A DNA stretch of 21,303 nucleotides, taken from contig DASZCR010000235.1 of assembly GCA_035942915.1 (NCBI GenBank), positions 1 to 21,303 on the forward strand, written 5' to 3'. Positions 7,061-14,565 of this stretch are shown piece after piece. Under the pieces are notes generated by a model. That model searched no databases, was not told the origin of the DNA, and saw nothing but the letters and a program-made list of their open reading frames with translations. Numbering within the stretch: the first letter of the stretch is position 1; the number at the start of each line of letters is the position of its first letter. This DNA is from DASZCR01 sp035942915 (GTDB taxonomy: Bacteria; Acidobacteriota; Blastocatellia; Pyrinomonadales; Pyrinomonadaceae). The position numbers were made by a program, and so were the translations under genes.

Positions 7061-8566
7061 CTACACGTCTATGCCGTGACGGCGTGCCTGTTCGTCGAGA
7101 ATGAGTTTGATTTTCGCCGCCAGCGCATCGAGGTCTTCCTCCGTCTCCTCCGCCTCTAAGCGCGTGCCCTCGCGCGCCGTCGCCAGTGCGATGGGCAGGA
7201 TGGGCAGGCCGACGAACGACGGCGGAAGAAGCGACGGGAGAGACTCGGCCGGGACGGGCGCGGCCGCCTCACCCGGCAACGCGGAAACGGTCTGTAGGTT
7301 GCGCGGCGGCGGCGTCTGCTCAACCTCAATCCCACGAAAATGCACGGGCATGTCGGGCGCATCGTTGTAATGCGTCCTGTGCGGACTCGTCGAGATGTCT
7401 CGATGCGCGTCCTTCGCCGGGTCGTGTGAAGCGTCGGGCAGCGAACTCTGAGCCGCGCTGCGTTCACGTTGAGGGGTTGGCGGGCGACGCCCGGCGGAGA
7501 CGCGTGTGCGCGCGTCTGCGAAGCGCGCCAGCAGTTCGCGCGGCGCGGTCTCGCCGAAGAGCGGCAACGACCATTGATGCGCGCTGAGCGTCTCTCCCGT
7601 CTGCGCGTGCGCGTCCGGCGAGACGCCTGCTGCGCGCCGCAGCGACAGAGCCACGCGCGCGGAGAGCAGACTGCGCCATTCGTCCGCGCGCGCAGGGCTG
7701 CTGAGGTCGCGAAGCCGTGCGCGACTGAGGTTAGGGAGGTGTGCGTGACCCGTGTGCCGCGCACTCTGCGCGTCGAGTAAAGCTGCGACGCGATGGGTCT
7801 GTCGCGTCGGGAAGCGCGTGGCGTCGGGGGGTGTCTGCGGATGAGTTGGAGGCTGCCTGTCGGTCGAGCGTCGAGCCGCGCGCGCGCGCTTCTGCTGACC
7901 GGCGTCGGGAGATGAGCCGTGGCGACCGGCCAGACGATGCAAAAGCTCCTCACCAACCTCGCGCGGCAACTCGCCCAATTCATGCAGGGCTTCGCGGCTT
8001 TCGTTAAGCGGGACGGATTCGGACGGGTTGAAGCCGTCGCGCCCAAGTAGTTTGCTCAAGCCCGGCTGCGCGACGGCCTGCGCGAGTGGCGCGTCGTTCA
8101 GTTCGGAAGCGGGCACGGCGGGAAGGCTGTGATGGCGGCCGTGCGGATGCCTCGCGTCTGTTTGAGGAAACGCGCGTGAGCGTGGCGGCGGAAAGTCTTG
8201 CGCGCCGGAGATGTGGTGCGCAGGACGATTGATGTTATCGGGCGTGCGCCGCGTGCGCGCTTCTGTGCCTGCGTCGGTGAAACTTCTGGCTGCCGCAGGT
8301 CTGCTGCTGCTGCGTAGGTCTTCGGACGCGTCTTGCGCGGGCGCTCGCGCGGTGAGTTCGGCCAGACGTTCTCCCCAGAGAGGGGTGTCGCTGAGACCGG
8401 GCGGGCGTGCGTACATCTCCGCGCCCCAACGCGCGACGCGCTCGAATGCGTCGCGCCGCGCCGCGACACGCGCACACACGCGCCGCCAGCGGACGGGCGC
8501 GCGACCGCCGCAGAGCGCGGCGGACGCGGCGGCGGCCGTGCTGAACGTGTGAAGCGTGCGGTTCAA
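7061..8566 (-). CDS. Pro/Arg-rich, largely disordered protein of the tail cluster
   Basis: This encodes 501 residues, very rich in Arg, Ala, Pro, Ser and His, with little hydrophobic core between about 80 and 420. A likely folded piece is the C-terminus, where an acidic helix (EEDLDALAAKIKLILDEQ) ends in RRHGIDV. The first codon is TTG at 8566, which overlaps the TGA of the upstream gene (TTGA); GGAGG nine bases before the TTG supports this start. Unusually many frames are open here on both strands because of the high GC, but this frame is in register with the operon and has both the ribosome site and the coupled start. It occupies the slot between chaperone-like and hub-adaptor genes where a tape-measure protein normally lies. 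No homologous family is recognised. Confidence 0.65.
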   Translation of the reverse strand: MNRTLHTFSTAAAASAALCGGRAPVRWRRVCARVAARRDAFERVARWGAEMYARPPGLSDTPLWGERLAELTARAPAQDASEDLRSSSRPAAARSFTDAGTEARTRRTPDNINRPAHHISGAQDFPPPRSRAFPQTDARHPHGRHHSLPAVPASELNDAPLAQAVAQPGLSKLLGRDGFNPSESVPLNESREALHELGELPREVGEELLHRLAGRHGSSPDAGQQKRARAARRSTDRQPPTHPQTPPDATRFPTRQTHRVAALLDAQSARHTGHAHLPNLSRARLRDLSSPARADEWRSLLSARVALSLRRAAGVSPDAHAQTGETLSAHQWSLPLFGETAPRELLARFADARTRVSAGRRPPTPQRERSAAQSSLPDASHDPAKDAHRDISTSPHRTHYNDAPDMPVHFRGIEVEQTPPPRNLQTVSALPGEAAAPVPAESLPSLLPPSFVGLPILPIALATAREGTRLEAEETEEDLDALAAKIKLILDEQARRHGIDV

Positions 8567-9054
8567 GCCGTCTCGCCTCCGTGCGCCATCTCAAGGTAGA
8601 GAAGTATCTGGCCGATGGTCATGCCGCTCACCTGTTCCGGCGTCCAACCGAACTCGCGCGCGAGGACAAAACAGGCGCGTGCGAGTGGAGCCTGTACGGC
8701 CTCCTCCAACTCGCCGCGCGCCGTGCTGATGCCGCTGATGGAGTTGATGCGTTCGAGGAGGAAGCGCGCAAGCCCGGCCGGCAGTTGAGAGACCTGCTCA
8801 AGCTTGAGCGCAGGCTCGACCAGCGCATGTTGAATCATCAACGCCGCCGACAGACTTTCGTCTTCGTGCGCGGCTTTGCCGATGCGCTGCAAGTCGCGCA
8901 CGGTAAGCGGGCGCAGCAGGACGCGCGCGTCCAGCAGAGAGCCGCCCGTCGAGGCCGCGTGTCGGCCGCCGTCGGCGCTCAACAGTTCGGACGAGACTTC
9001 GACCTCATGTGTCAGCGCGCCTCCGGCCAGTAGCTCTTCGGCAGTCAGTGGCAT
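8563..9054 (-). CDS. Tail assembly chaperone-like protein
   Basis: This encodes 163 residues, starting at ATG 9054, ten or so bases after AAGGGTGA; that site overlaps the TAA of the tube gene. The N-terminus is followed by LLRPLTVRDLQRIGKAA and LEQVSQLPAGLARFLLERIN, resembling the short helical proteins encoded right after the tube in contractile tails (tail assembly chaperones, which escort the tape measure). The C-terminus (VLAREFGWTPEQVSGMTIGQ) resembles the small helical CIS proteins in which an aromatic-rich helix precedes a short turn and a second helix. Position after the tube and before the presumed tape-measure slot supports the call. No slippery heptamer is apparent at the 3' end. 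Confidence 0.6.
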   Translation of the reverse strand: MPLTAEELLAGGALTHEVEVSSELLSADGGRHAASTGGSLLDARVLLRPLTVRDLQRIGKAAHEDESLSAALMIQHALVEPALKLEQVSQLPAGLARFLLERINSISGISTARGELEEAVQAPLARACFVLAREFGWTPEQVSGMTIGQILLYLEMAHGGETA

Positions 9055-9066
9055 CGGTCTTCACCC

Positions 9067-9567
9067 TTATCCTTCAACGTCCTCGACCGTGATGAACATG
9101 CCTTTGAAGGTGGCAGACTCCATCACGAAGTCGTCTTCGGGCAGGCTGTAAGCCCAGTTCTCGAACTTGACGCCGTGAATGGTGAGCGTGCTGCTCGTCT
9201 CCGGTTTGGCCGGGTCGACGAGATTGAGCATCAGGTTGAAGGAGGGTTGCGCGTAGGGTTCGGCTTCGCGTGCGACGAGCGCGCCCTTGCCGAGCAGCAG
9301 GCGCAGCAGCGCGCCGTTGATGTAGGCGCGCCCGACGCGGCCGCTGATGTTGATGTTGCCGGGGCGCAGCGCCGCCGGATGACGCTTACCGATTTCGTGG
9401 AACTGCTCAAGCTCCGTGTGGATGAAGACCTCCACGCTCGACGCGCGGCCGACGGGGCTTAGTTGATAGAATTCGATAATCTCGTTGGCCGCCTGTCCCT
9501 CAACCGAGTCTTCGACGGCGAGCGTGAGGGTCGCGTCCGACCCGCGAAAAACGTTTGTGTTCGGCAT
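9067..9567 (-). CDS. Contractile tail tube protein
   Basis: This encodes 166 residues. The protein has the size and beta-rich profile of contractile-tail inner tube subunits and directly follows the sheath, as is usual for phage tails and contractile injection systems. Visible features are an opening strand (NVFRGSDATLTLAVEDSVEG), a central INISGRVGRAYINGALLRLL segment and a terminal strand pair ending in FVMESATFKGMFITVEDVEG. Subunits of this type stack as hexameric rings to form the injected tube. ATG 9567 is preceded by AAGGAGA about ten bases upstream, which overlaps the sheath stop codon. There is no sign of truncation. Confidence 0.8.
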   Translation of the reverse strand: MPNTNVFRGSDATLTLAVEDSVEGQAANEIIEFYQLSPVGRASSVEVFIHTELEQFHEIGKRHPAALRPGNINISGRVGRAYINGALLRLLLGKGALVAREAEPYAQPSFNLMLNLVDPAKPETSSTLTIHGVKFENWAYSLPEDDFVMESATFKGMFITVEDVEG

Positions 9568-9580
9568 CTCTGTTGTCTCC

Positions 9581-11029
9581 TTAGCCGAGGAACATGACGA
9601 CCTTGATGTAGTCGAGGCTGAAGGTCGGGCGCACGGTCATCGTGACTTTAGCGATGCCCGCAATCTCTTCATCGCGCGTCGCCGTCACGTCCAACTCGTA
9701 GCTGACCAGCATCTCGTCGTCCACCATGCTGGCGAGAAAGCCGTTGATGGAGCCTTTCATGGCGAGGCGCACGCGGCTGTTGTTGAGCAGGCCGATGTAG
9801 GACGAAGCGGCCGAGCGCACGCCAGCCTTCGCGTAATCGACGATGCGGCGCGTTGTGATTTGACGGAAAGCGCCCGTGTCCGTCGTCACGCCTTTGACGA
9901 CGCGGAAGCCGCGCCGCTCTTCGAGCGCGAGGACTTGCGCCTTCACGAGTTGTTCGAGTTGGCCTGCATTGAACTTGACCTCAAGGCCGCCGACGGTCAC
10001 CGCCTTGTTCGTCAGACTGATGTGCGGGCTGCGCGCACTGAGCATCCCGGCGACGGCAGCGGCGGCGTACGAGCCGGGCAGAGTCACCTCTTTGGGAGGC
10101 GTCGCGGCGGCGTCCGTCACCCTCACGCCGGGAGCGACGAGGATGACGCGGTCGCCCGTCGTCGGCATATTGGAGATGTCTGTGAGGAAGGCGGAGACGG
10201 TTTCGTTCGGATGACCGGCGTCTCTGAAGCCGCGCGTGCCGATGACGGCGATGCGGTCGCGCTTGGTGTTATCGTCGGAGGCGTCTGTGACGTGCGCGAG
10301 CAGTTCGTTGCCGATGGTGTTGTCGTCCTGTCCTGCGGCGACGACGATTTGCACGTCCTCGTTGAGCAGCGCCTCAAGGCCAGCGGCGTAATCCGTGTCG
10401 GCGGCTGCCGCGCCGTTACTACCACCCTTGAAGCTGACGTTAGTGATGGGGGCAGGCTTGTTGCCGGCGTTCGCCAGCGGCGGGGTCGTGATGGCATTGA
10501 CGAGTGTGGATGAGGCGTTGATTTCGCTCGCCAACTCGTTGCCGTTCGCCACGTCGTAGACCTCTTCGACGGCTCCGCGCTTGATGGTCACACGCGACTC
10601 GGTACTCGGCGCGGGCAAGTCCGCGATGGTGATGGTGATGTCGTTGCCGAACGTGCCGGTCTCTTTGGCTTCGAGTTTGAAGATGGTGACGTTCGTGCCG
10701 CCGAGGTCGGCCGCCGTGGGCGCGGCTTTGGCCGCCGCGTTCGGCCCCGTCGTGCTTGCGACGCGGACGGCGTAGACGGTCGAAGCGCCGTTGCTGTAGG
10801 CCAGTTCGAGGGCGCGGACGAGGGTGAGCGGGTTGGGGTTGCTGAAGGCATCGTAAGGGCCGTAGATGGCCCGCGCGTCGGCGTAGCTGCTCAAGACCTG
10901 AACTTCGCCGATGGGGCCTTGGCTCGCCGTGCCGACGATGCCGATGTTGCCCGCAGAGATCGGGCCGGTCGTGATGAGAGCTTCCGGCCGCACCTCGATG
11001 TAGACTCCCGGCAGGATTAAGTCCGCCAT
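9581..11029 (-). CDS. Contractile tail sheath protein
   Basis: This encodes 482 residues. The N-terminus (LILPGVYIEVRPEAL, then ISAGNIGIVGTASQGPIGEV) is the classic sheath opening, followed by YADARAIYGPYD and a region resembling ALELAYSNGASTVYAVRVAS. The C-terminus (RRIVDYAKAGVRSAASSYIG, TRDEEIAGIAKVTMTVRPTF, ending DYIKVVMFLG) is typical of the conserved sheath core that carries the inter-subunit handshake strands. The middle, about residues 90-260, is a variable insertion expected on the outer surface. The sheath contracts to drive the tube into a target. ATG 11029 has AAGGAG eight bases upstream. A 110-base gap separates it from the gene before, the longest gap inside the structural operon, and contains a stable hairpin. 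Confidence 0.93.
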   Translation of the reverse strand: MADLILPGVYIEVRPEALITTGPISAGNIGIVGTASQGPIGEVQVLSSYADARAIYGPYDAFSNPNPLTLVRALELAYSNGASTVYAVRVASTTGPNAAAKAAPTAADLGGTNVTIFKLEAKETGTFGNDITITIADLPAPSTESRVTIKRGAVEEVYDVANGNELASEINASSTLVNAITTPPLANAGNKPAPITNVSFKGGSNGAAAADTDYAAGLEALLNEDVQIVVAAGQDDNTIGNELLAHVTDASDDNTKRDRIAVIGTRGFRDAGHPNETVSAFLTDISNMPTTGDRVILVAPGVRVTDAAATPPKEVTLPGSYAAAAVAGMLSARSPHISLTNKAVTVGGLEVKFNAGQLEQLVKAQVLALEERRGFRVVKGVTTDTGAFRQITTRRIVDYAKAGVRSAASSYIGLLNNSRVRLAMKGSINGFLASMVDDEMLVSYELDVTATRDEEIAGIAKVTMTVRPTFSLDYIKVVMFLG

Positions 11030-11058
11030 GCTGATTCTCCTTTTCTGAAGTTACGCGG

Positions 11059-11095
11059 GCGCGACGCGCGCCGGACGCTTCCATCTGCGTCGCGC
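11059..11095 (-). other. Stem-loop in the leader of the sheath gene
   Basis: A perfect 9-bp stem (GCGCGACGC at 11059-11067 and GCGTCGCGC at 11087-11095) encloses a 19-base loop. It lies 30 bases upstream of the sheath start and has no following T-run on either strand, so it is not an ordinary intrinsic terminator. It could be an RNA-processing or stability element that raises sheath and tube levels over the upstream genes; that role is inferred. Confidence 0.5.
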
Positions 11096-11139
11096 GCTTC
11101 CCCGCTCGACTCGCGGAGGCTCGCGGCCTCGGCCGCCAC

Positions 11140-12264
11140 TCAGAGCACCCGCAAGTAAACTACGGCATCGCTATCAAACTCCGTGTTCGAGTAGCTGATT
11201 AGTAAGAAGTCGTCCCGTTTGAGAGTGAAAGGGAGGACTACGGGAAAGCCGACCTGCTCGATTGCGAGGCGGCCGACGAGGTACGTGTTTTCGCCGAGTG
11301 TGACGGTCTCAGTCTCGGCCTCGAAGGCTTCGACGAAGGCACGCACGTGCGGGAAGACCTGCTCCTGCACATCGCCGCCGACCGAAGCCCTCACGGTGAC
11401 AAAGCCTGTGCCGTCCCATCCGTCGGGCAGAAAGGCGACGATGGTCAGAGCGTTGACGCGGCGCGCGCGCGTGTAGCTGCCGCGCACGACAATCGTCGGC
11501 GCGGCCACTGCGTCCCAACGAATCATGTCGTCGGTGATAACGGTTGACTCTGTCAACTCGCCTTCGAAGTCAACCGGGATACGCGCAATTAAACCTTCAG
11601 CGCCGTCGTTGTCTTCGTACTGAAACTCGTAGAGCAGGCGGTAGTCGGCAGACTTGCGCCAGAAGTCGTTGACCGAAGCGACGCTCTCGGCGACGGAAGT
11701 GGCGGCCGCTTCGAGGCGCAGGAAGCCATTCGCCCTTAACTCGTTGGCGGCGTTTCGCAGACGCCCCTGCAAGCCCGCGACAGATGCCTCGACCTCTTCC
11801 TGTGTCTCCGCCCAATACTGAAAACGGACGACGGCGTCGAGTTGCAATCCCTTCAACGCGCGGACTTTGAAAGAGCCGACCATCCCTGTTCCGCGCCTGT
11901 TGCCGATGCCGACGGAGTGCTCCGTGACGGAGACGAGCGCGAGCGTCGGCGCGGGAGGAGGTTCGGGCGGCGGGGGCGGCGGAGGCGGCCCCGGCATCAC
12001 GATAGGCGACAGAAAGTCGCCCAGTTTGCCGAGCATCTCGTCGAGCACTGCGTCGTTGGTTGAAATCACACCGGACATTGAAGGCACAGATGGTGTATGA
12101 CCGCGAAGCTGTGCGGGCGTCGCCGCTGCCGCTGCTGCGGGTAGCAACTCAGGCGACGGCCGTGCGCCGACGGCCGAGGTCAGCAGGCGCTGTTCATGGG
12201 GCGGCACGCGGCCGCCGCGCCGCGCGCGGAAAATCGTTCTCGCGCGTAAGGGAAAAAGCTTCAC
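11140..12264 (-). CDS. Tail completion/terminator-like protein upstream of the sheath
   Basis: This encodes 374 residues from GTG at 12264, supported by AGGAG seven bases upstream. An alternative ATG at 12078 (MSGVISTN) lacks a clear ribosome site. Residues 1-62 are basic and Ala/Pro-rich. A Pro-rich linker (GPPPPPPPPEPPPAP) near 92-107 separates them from a folded part: VSVTEHSVGIGNRRGTGMVG, then helices with QEEVEASVAGLQGRLRN and LLYEFQYEDNDGAEG. The last 110 residues are beta-rich (VLPFTLKRDDFLLISYSN). Genes just before the sheath in tail clusters often encode tube or sheath terminators, and the central domain resembles such proteins, but the match is weak. Function is inferred chiefly from position. 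Confidence 0.55.
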   Translation of the reverse strand: MKLFPLRARTIFRARRGGRVPPHEQRLLTSAVGARPSPELLPAAAAAATPAQLRGHTPSVPSMSGVISTNDAVLDEMLGKLGDFLSPIVMPGPPPPPPPPEPPPAPTLALVSVTEHSVGIGNRRGTGMVGSFKVRALKGLQLDAVVRFQYWAETQEEVEASVAGLQGRLRNAANELRANGFLRLEAAATSVAESVASVNDFWRKSADYRLLYEFQYEDNDGAEGLIARIPVDFEGELTESTVITDDMIRWDAVAAPTIVVRGSYTRARRVNALTIVAFLPDGWDGTGFVTVRASVGGDVQEQVFPHVRAFVEAFEAETETVTLGENTYLVGRLAIEQVGFPVVLPFTLKRDDFLLISYSNTEFDSDAVVYLRVL

Positions 12265-12316
12265 ACAGGCTCTCCTGCGAAATCTCGGCTGGCAAGCTCA
12301 AGCGGCGGCGGCAACA

Positions 12317-12625
12317 TCAGGTGTGTGGCTCGTCCGTCTCTCGTCGAGACTTCTCCTTGAGCAGTCGGCTAATCTCTCCGGCGAGGCTTCGGTTCAGACG
12401 GTAATGCGTTCTGCCGTCTGCGCCCCGCTCTTCGATGACGAGGCCATCGGCCACCAAATCGGTGAGTGCCGCGTCGACCTCCGCCGCCCAATGTTTGATT
12501 TCCTGTTCCAAGAGCCACCAATGGACGATGCCTTCCAGCGTGTCCTGCGCGTCAGGATGTGAGGCCAGATAAGCCAAGATTTCGTATGCGAGCGGGGAAC
12601 GCTCCTGGCGTAGTTTATGATTCAC
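12317..12625 (-). CDS. Small winged-helix protein, first gene of the injection operon
   Basis: This encodes 102 residues. GTG at 12625 is preceded by TAGGAG seven bases upstream. The sequence has a helical first half (SPLAYEILAYLASHPDAQDT, then IVHWWLLEQ) and a winged-helix-like second half in which a recognition-helix-like segment (VDAALTDLVADGLVIEE) is followed by a wing with DGRTHYRLN. Such folds act either as transcription regulators or as protein-protein modules. It begins 23 or so bases after the predicted sigma-54 start site and is followed 52 bases later by the next gene. Being first in the operon, it could regulate the cluster or mark its transcription; no function is proven. Confidence 0.65.
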   Translation of the reverse strand: MNHKLRQERSPLAYEILAYLASHPDAQDTLEGIVHWWLLEQEIKHWAAEVDAALTDLVADGLVIEERGADGRTHYRLNRSLAGEISRLLKEKSRRETDEPHT

Positions 12626-12658
12626 GCACTGGCTCCTACCTCTCGGAGAGAGAGACTA

Positions 12659-12674
12659 GGCAAGCGGCGTGCAC
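12659..12674 (-). promoter_or_regulatory. Sigma-54-like promoter for the injection operon
   Basis: Read on the minus strand the site is GTGCACGCCGCTTGCC. It keeps GCACG and TTGC at the spacing of the -24/-12 consensus (TGGCACG-N4-TTGCW), with 9 of 12 defined positions matching; one of the two -24 guanines is replaced by T. Transcription would start near 12648, about 23 bases before the GTG of the first operon gene. The sigma-54 activator gene lies directly upstream, which makes the assignment more likely than sequence alone. Confidence 0.5.
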
Positions 12675-12775
12675 ATCACTTATTGGCGGGATTCTGAATC
12701 AGGCGGAAGGGGCGTTGAGACTCTTTGCGCGCGGCGCTTTGACGTAGGAGGGACGAAAATCCGCGTCGGCGTGGG

Positions 12776-12805
12776 AAAAACCGGGTGGGGCAAAAATGCC
12801 CCGGT
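12776..12805 (-). terminator. Intrinsic terminator after the sigma-54 activator gene
   Basis: On the minus strand a GC-rich hairpin can form either as GGGGCA-TTTT-TGCCCC or as the outer pair ACCGGG/CCCGGT, and the outer form is followed at once by a run of T. It lies 17 bases after the stop codon of the activator gene and before the sigma-54-like promoter, so the activator and the injection operon are separate transcription units. Confidence 0.7.
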
Positions 12806-12822
12806 GTGTGACAGGATTTGCC

Positions 12823-14241
12823 TCACTCGGAAGAGTGGCTGAGACGGAAACGCTTGACGTTGATGCCGTGCTTGCGGATGAGCTGCCAGAGCGTTCGACG
12901 GTTCTTGTTGGCGGCCTGCGCGGCTTTAGTGATGTTGCCTTGATATGTGCGCAGCAACTCGTCCAGATAGGTGCGCTCGAACTGCGCGACCATCTCAGCT
13001 TTCGCCTGCTGAAAGGTCGTGCGGCACGAGGGCTTTGGGTCGCACGGCAGGTCGGAATCTTGCAGCGTGATAGACGCGCCTTCGGCCAGCGCCACTTCAC
13101 GTTCGACCGTGTTCTCCAACTCGCGCACGTTGCCCGGCCAGTCGTGCAGCGCCAGCGCACGCAGCGCGGCGGGCGAAAATTGGAGTCCGGGCTTGTCGAA
13201 TTTCGCGGAGTACTTGTTCAAAAAGTGGAGCGCGAGAATGGGGATGTCATCGCGTCGTTCGCGTAGCGGCGGCAGACGCAAAGGGATGACGTTGAGCCGA
13301 TAGAAGAGGTCTCGACGCAGCTTCCCTGTCTTGACGGCTTCGCTGAGGTCTGCGTTGGTCGCGGCGATGACGCGCACGTCTGCCCTGCTGACCTTCGCCG
13401 AGCCGAGCGTGCGATATTCCTTCTCTTGCAGGAAGCGCAGCAGTTTTACCTGCGCGTTCGGCGGGAGACAATCAATCTCGTCGAGAAAGAGCGTGCCCGT
13501 GTCGGCCATCTCGATGAGGCCGACCTGCGACGTGAACGCTCCGGTGAAGGCGCCGCGCTTGTGTCCGAACAACTCATTCTCGACCAATTCGAGCGCGATA
13601 GCTCCGCAGTTGACCGGCACGAAAGGTTTGTGAGCGCGCGGGCTTAGATAGTGAATGGCACGCGCGCAGACCTCCTTGCCCGTGCCCGTCTCGCCGGTGA
13701 TAAGCACACCCGCATCACACTTCGCAATCAGAGGGATTCTCTTGACCTCTGCGAGAAAGGCCGTGCTCTCGCCGACCAACTGCCGCATCCCCAGTTTCTC
13801 TTTCAGCGATTCGGTCAGAGAAGTGCTCTGCCGCGTCTGCTGAAGCAGACGCCAGATACGCGCGCACACTTCGCCTGCGCTAAAAGGCGGTGTGAGAAAA
13901 TCCGTCATGCCCGACTTGAACAGGCTCATCAGAGATGCCTGCTCGGCCGCTTCTGTGACGACCGCGAGCGGCGCGCCCGGCCACTCGCGGCGGCACGCCT
14001 CAAGCAGGGGCGCGGCGCAGGCCAGACGACTCTGCGACAAAACCAGCAGGACGACAGAAGGATGCGCTGCGACCAGACCATCTCCGAGGTCAAACTCACC
14101 TGCGCAGTGCTCTTCAAAGCGCGCCCTTTCGTGTTGAATCTTGACATCCTCGCGCGCGAAAGGTTGCAGGGCGGCGCAGAGACCTTCTGCGAGGTCTTTC
14201 CCTTCGTCGTAGTCGAGCAGCAAGATTTTCTCAGGACTCAT
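12823..14241 (-). CDS. Sigma-54-dependent activator with degenerate receiver domain
   Basis: This encodes 472 residues from ATG 14241, preceded by AGGAAAG about ten bases away. Residues 1-135 have a receiver-like fold and keep an acidic pair near D10/D12. The phosphoacceptor position reads VVLLVLSQ, so the usual Asp is missing, and the conserved Lys of KPF is replaced (LTPPF). Residues about 155-390 are a complete AAA+ sigma-54 interaction domain: Walker A GETGTGKE (183-190), GAFTGA (230-235), Walker B TLFLDEID, and the arginine region LRERRDD. Residues about 425-465 form a Fis-type HTH (GNITKAAQAANKNRRTLWQL). The protein should open sigma-54 promoters by ATP hydrolysis; the damaged receiver suggests control by protein partners, ligand or level instead of a kinase. 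The adjoining injection operon is the obvious target. Confidence 0.92.
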   Translation of the reverse strand: MSPEKILLLDYDEGKDLAEGLCAALQPFAREDVKIQHERARFEEHCAGEFDLGDGLVAAHPSVVLLVLSQSRLACAAPLLEACRREWPGAPLAVVTEAAEQASLMSLFKSGMTDFLTPPFSAGEVCARIWRLLQQTRQSTSLTESLKEKLGMRQLVGESTAFLAEVKRIPLIAKCDAGVLITGETGTGKEVCARAIHYLSPRAHKPFVPVNCGAIALELVENELFGHKRGAFTGAFTSQVGLIEMADTGTLFLDEIDCLPPNAQVKLLRFLQEKEYRTLGSAKVSRADVRVIAATNADLSEAVKTGKLRRDLFYRLNVIPLRLPPLRERRDDIPILALHFLNKYSAKFDKPGLQFSPAALRALALHDWPGNVRELENTVEREVALAEGASITLQDSDLPCDPKPSCRTTFQQAKAEMVAQFERTYLDELLRTYQGNITKAAQAANKNRRTLWQLIRKHGINVKRFRLSHSSE

Positions 14242-14288
14242 AACGGTCGCACTTTCCTGCAACGACCAATCGCCGCCACGCGGGCGCT

Positions 14289-14307
14289 GCTCCCGAACGA
14301 CGGGAGC
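14289..14307. repeat. Inverted repeat, 7-bp arms, 5-base loop
   Basis: GCTCCCG (14289-14295) and CGGGAGC (14301-14307) are exact complements. The element lies 48 bases upstream of the activator start codon, so it could be an operator or a leader hairpin of that gene. There is no T-run. Confidence 0.5.
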
Positions 14308-14346
14308 GCATGCTCTGTGGGACGCTGCCCGCAGACGTGTGTCGGA

Positions 14347-14369
14347 AGACTGTTACGTGAGGACAGTCT
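14347..14369. repeat. Inverted repeat, 7-bp arms, 9-base loop
   Basis: AGACTGT (14347-14353) pairs exactly with ACAGTCT (14363-14369). It has the same arm and loop sizes as the repeat at 14478-14500. It may be a regulator site for the activator gene or a small hairpin. Confidence 0.5.
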
Positions 14370-14477
14370 GGTCGCACCTGTCTTATGGAAAGGTCTTCAT
14401 AGTTCAGTTCGACTTACGTCGTGGCGAAAAGCTGCTTTCAGGCGAGGTCAGTGCACCTTTTGACCTTCGGGACTGCG

Positions 14478-14500
14478 CGACAGCTTGTTAAAGGCTGTCG
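14478..14500. repeat. Inverted repeat, 7-bp arms, 9-base loop
   Basis: CGACAGC (14478-14484) and GCTGTCG (14494-14500) are exact complements around TTGTTAAAG. Shortly after it comes a smaller CAAGC-GGAT-GCTTG hairpin and then a direct repeat. Confidence 0.5.
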
Positions 14501-14520
14501 GCTCACAAGCGGATGCTTGA

Positions 14521-14541
14521 GCTAAGTCAGGGCTAAGTCAG
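14521..14541. repeat. Direct repeat GCTAAGTCAG, two copies at 11-base period
   Basis: Two exact copies of GCTAAGTCAG (14521-14530 and 14532-14541) are separated by one G. An 11-base period puts both on the same DNA face, as expected for cooperative protein binding; the binder is unknown. Confidence 0.5.
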
Positions 14542-14565
14542 CGGGCTCGGGGGGGTTGAGGTCAA

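Noticed and set aside
8540..8600. Programmed frameshift between the chaperone-like gene and the next gene, as in many phages
   Set aside because: No slippery heptamer is seen before the stop; a TTGA stop-start overlap with its own GGAGG site explains the junction.
1..14241. Complete prophage
   Set aside because: No terminase, portal, capsid, lysis or replication genes are visible among the tail genes, so an injection system or tail-like particle fits better; genes outside the window could change this.
13651..14463. A 270-codon plus-strand frame opposite the activator gene
   Set aside because: It is the antisense shadow of the AAA+ and receiver domains and runs into the non-coding region without a ribosome site or known motif.
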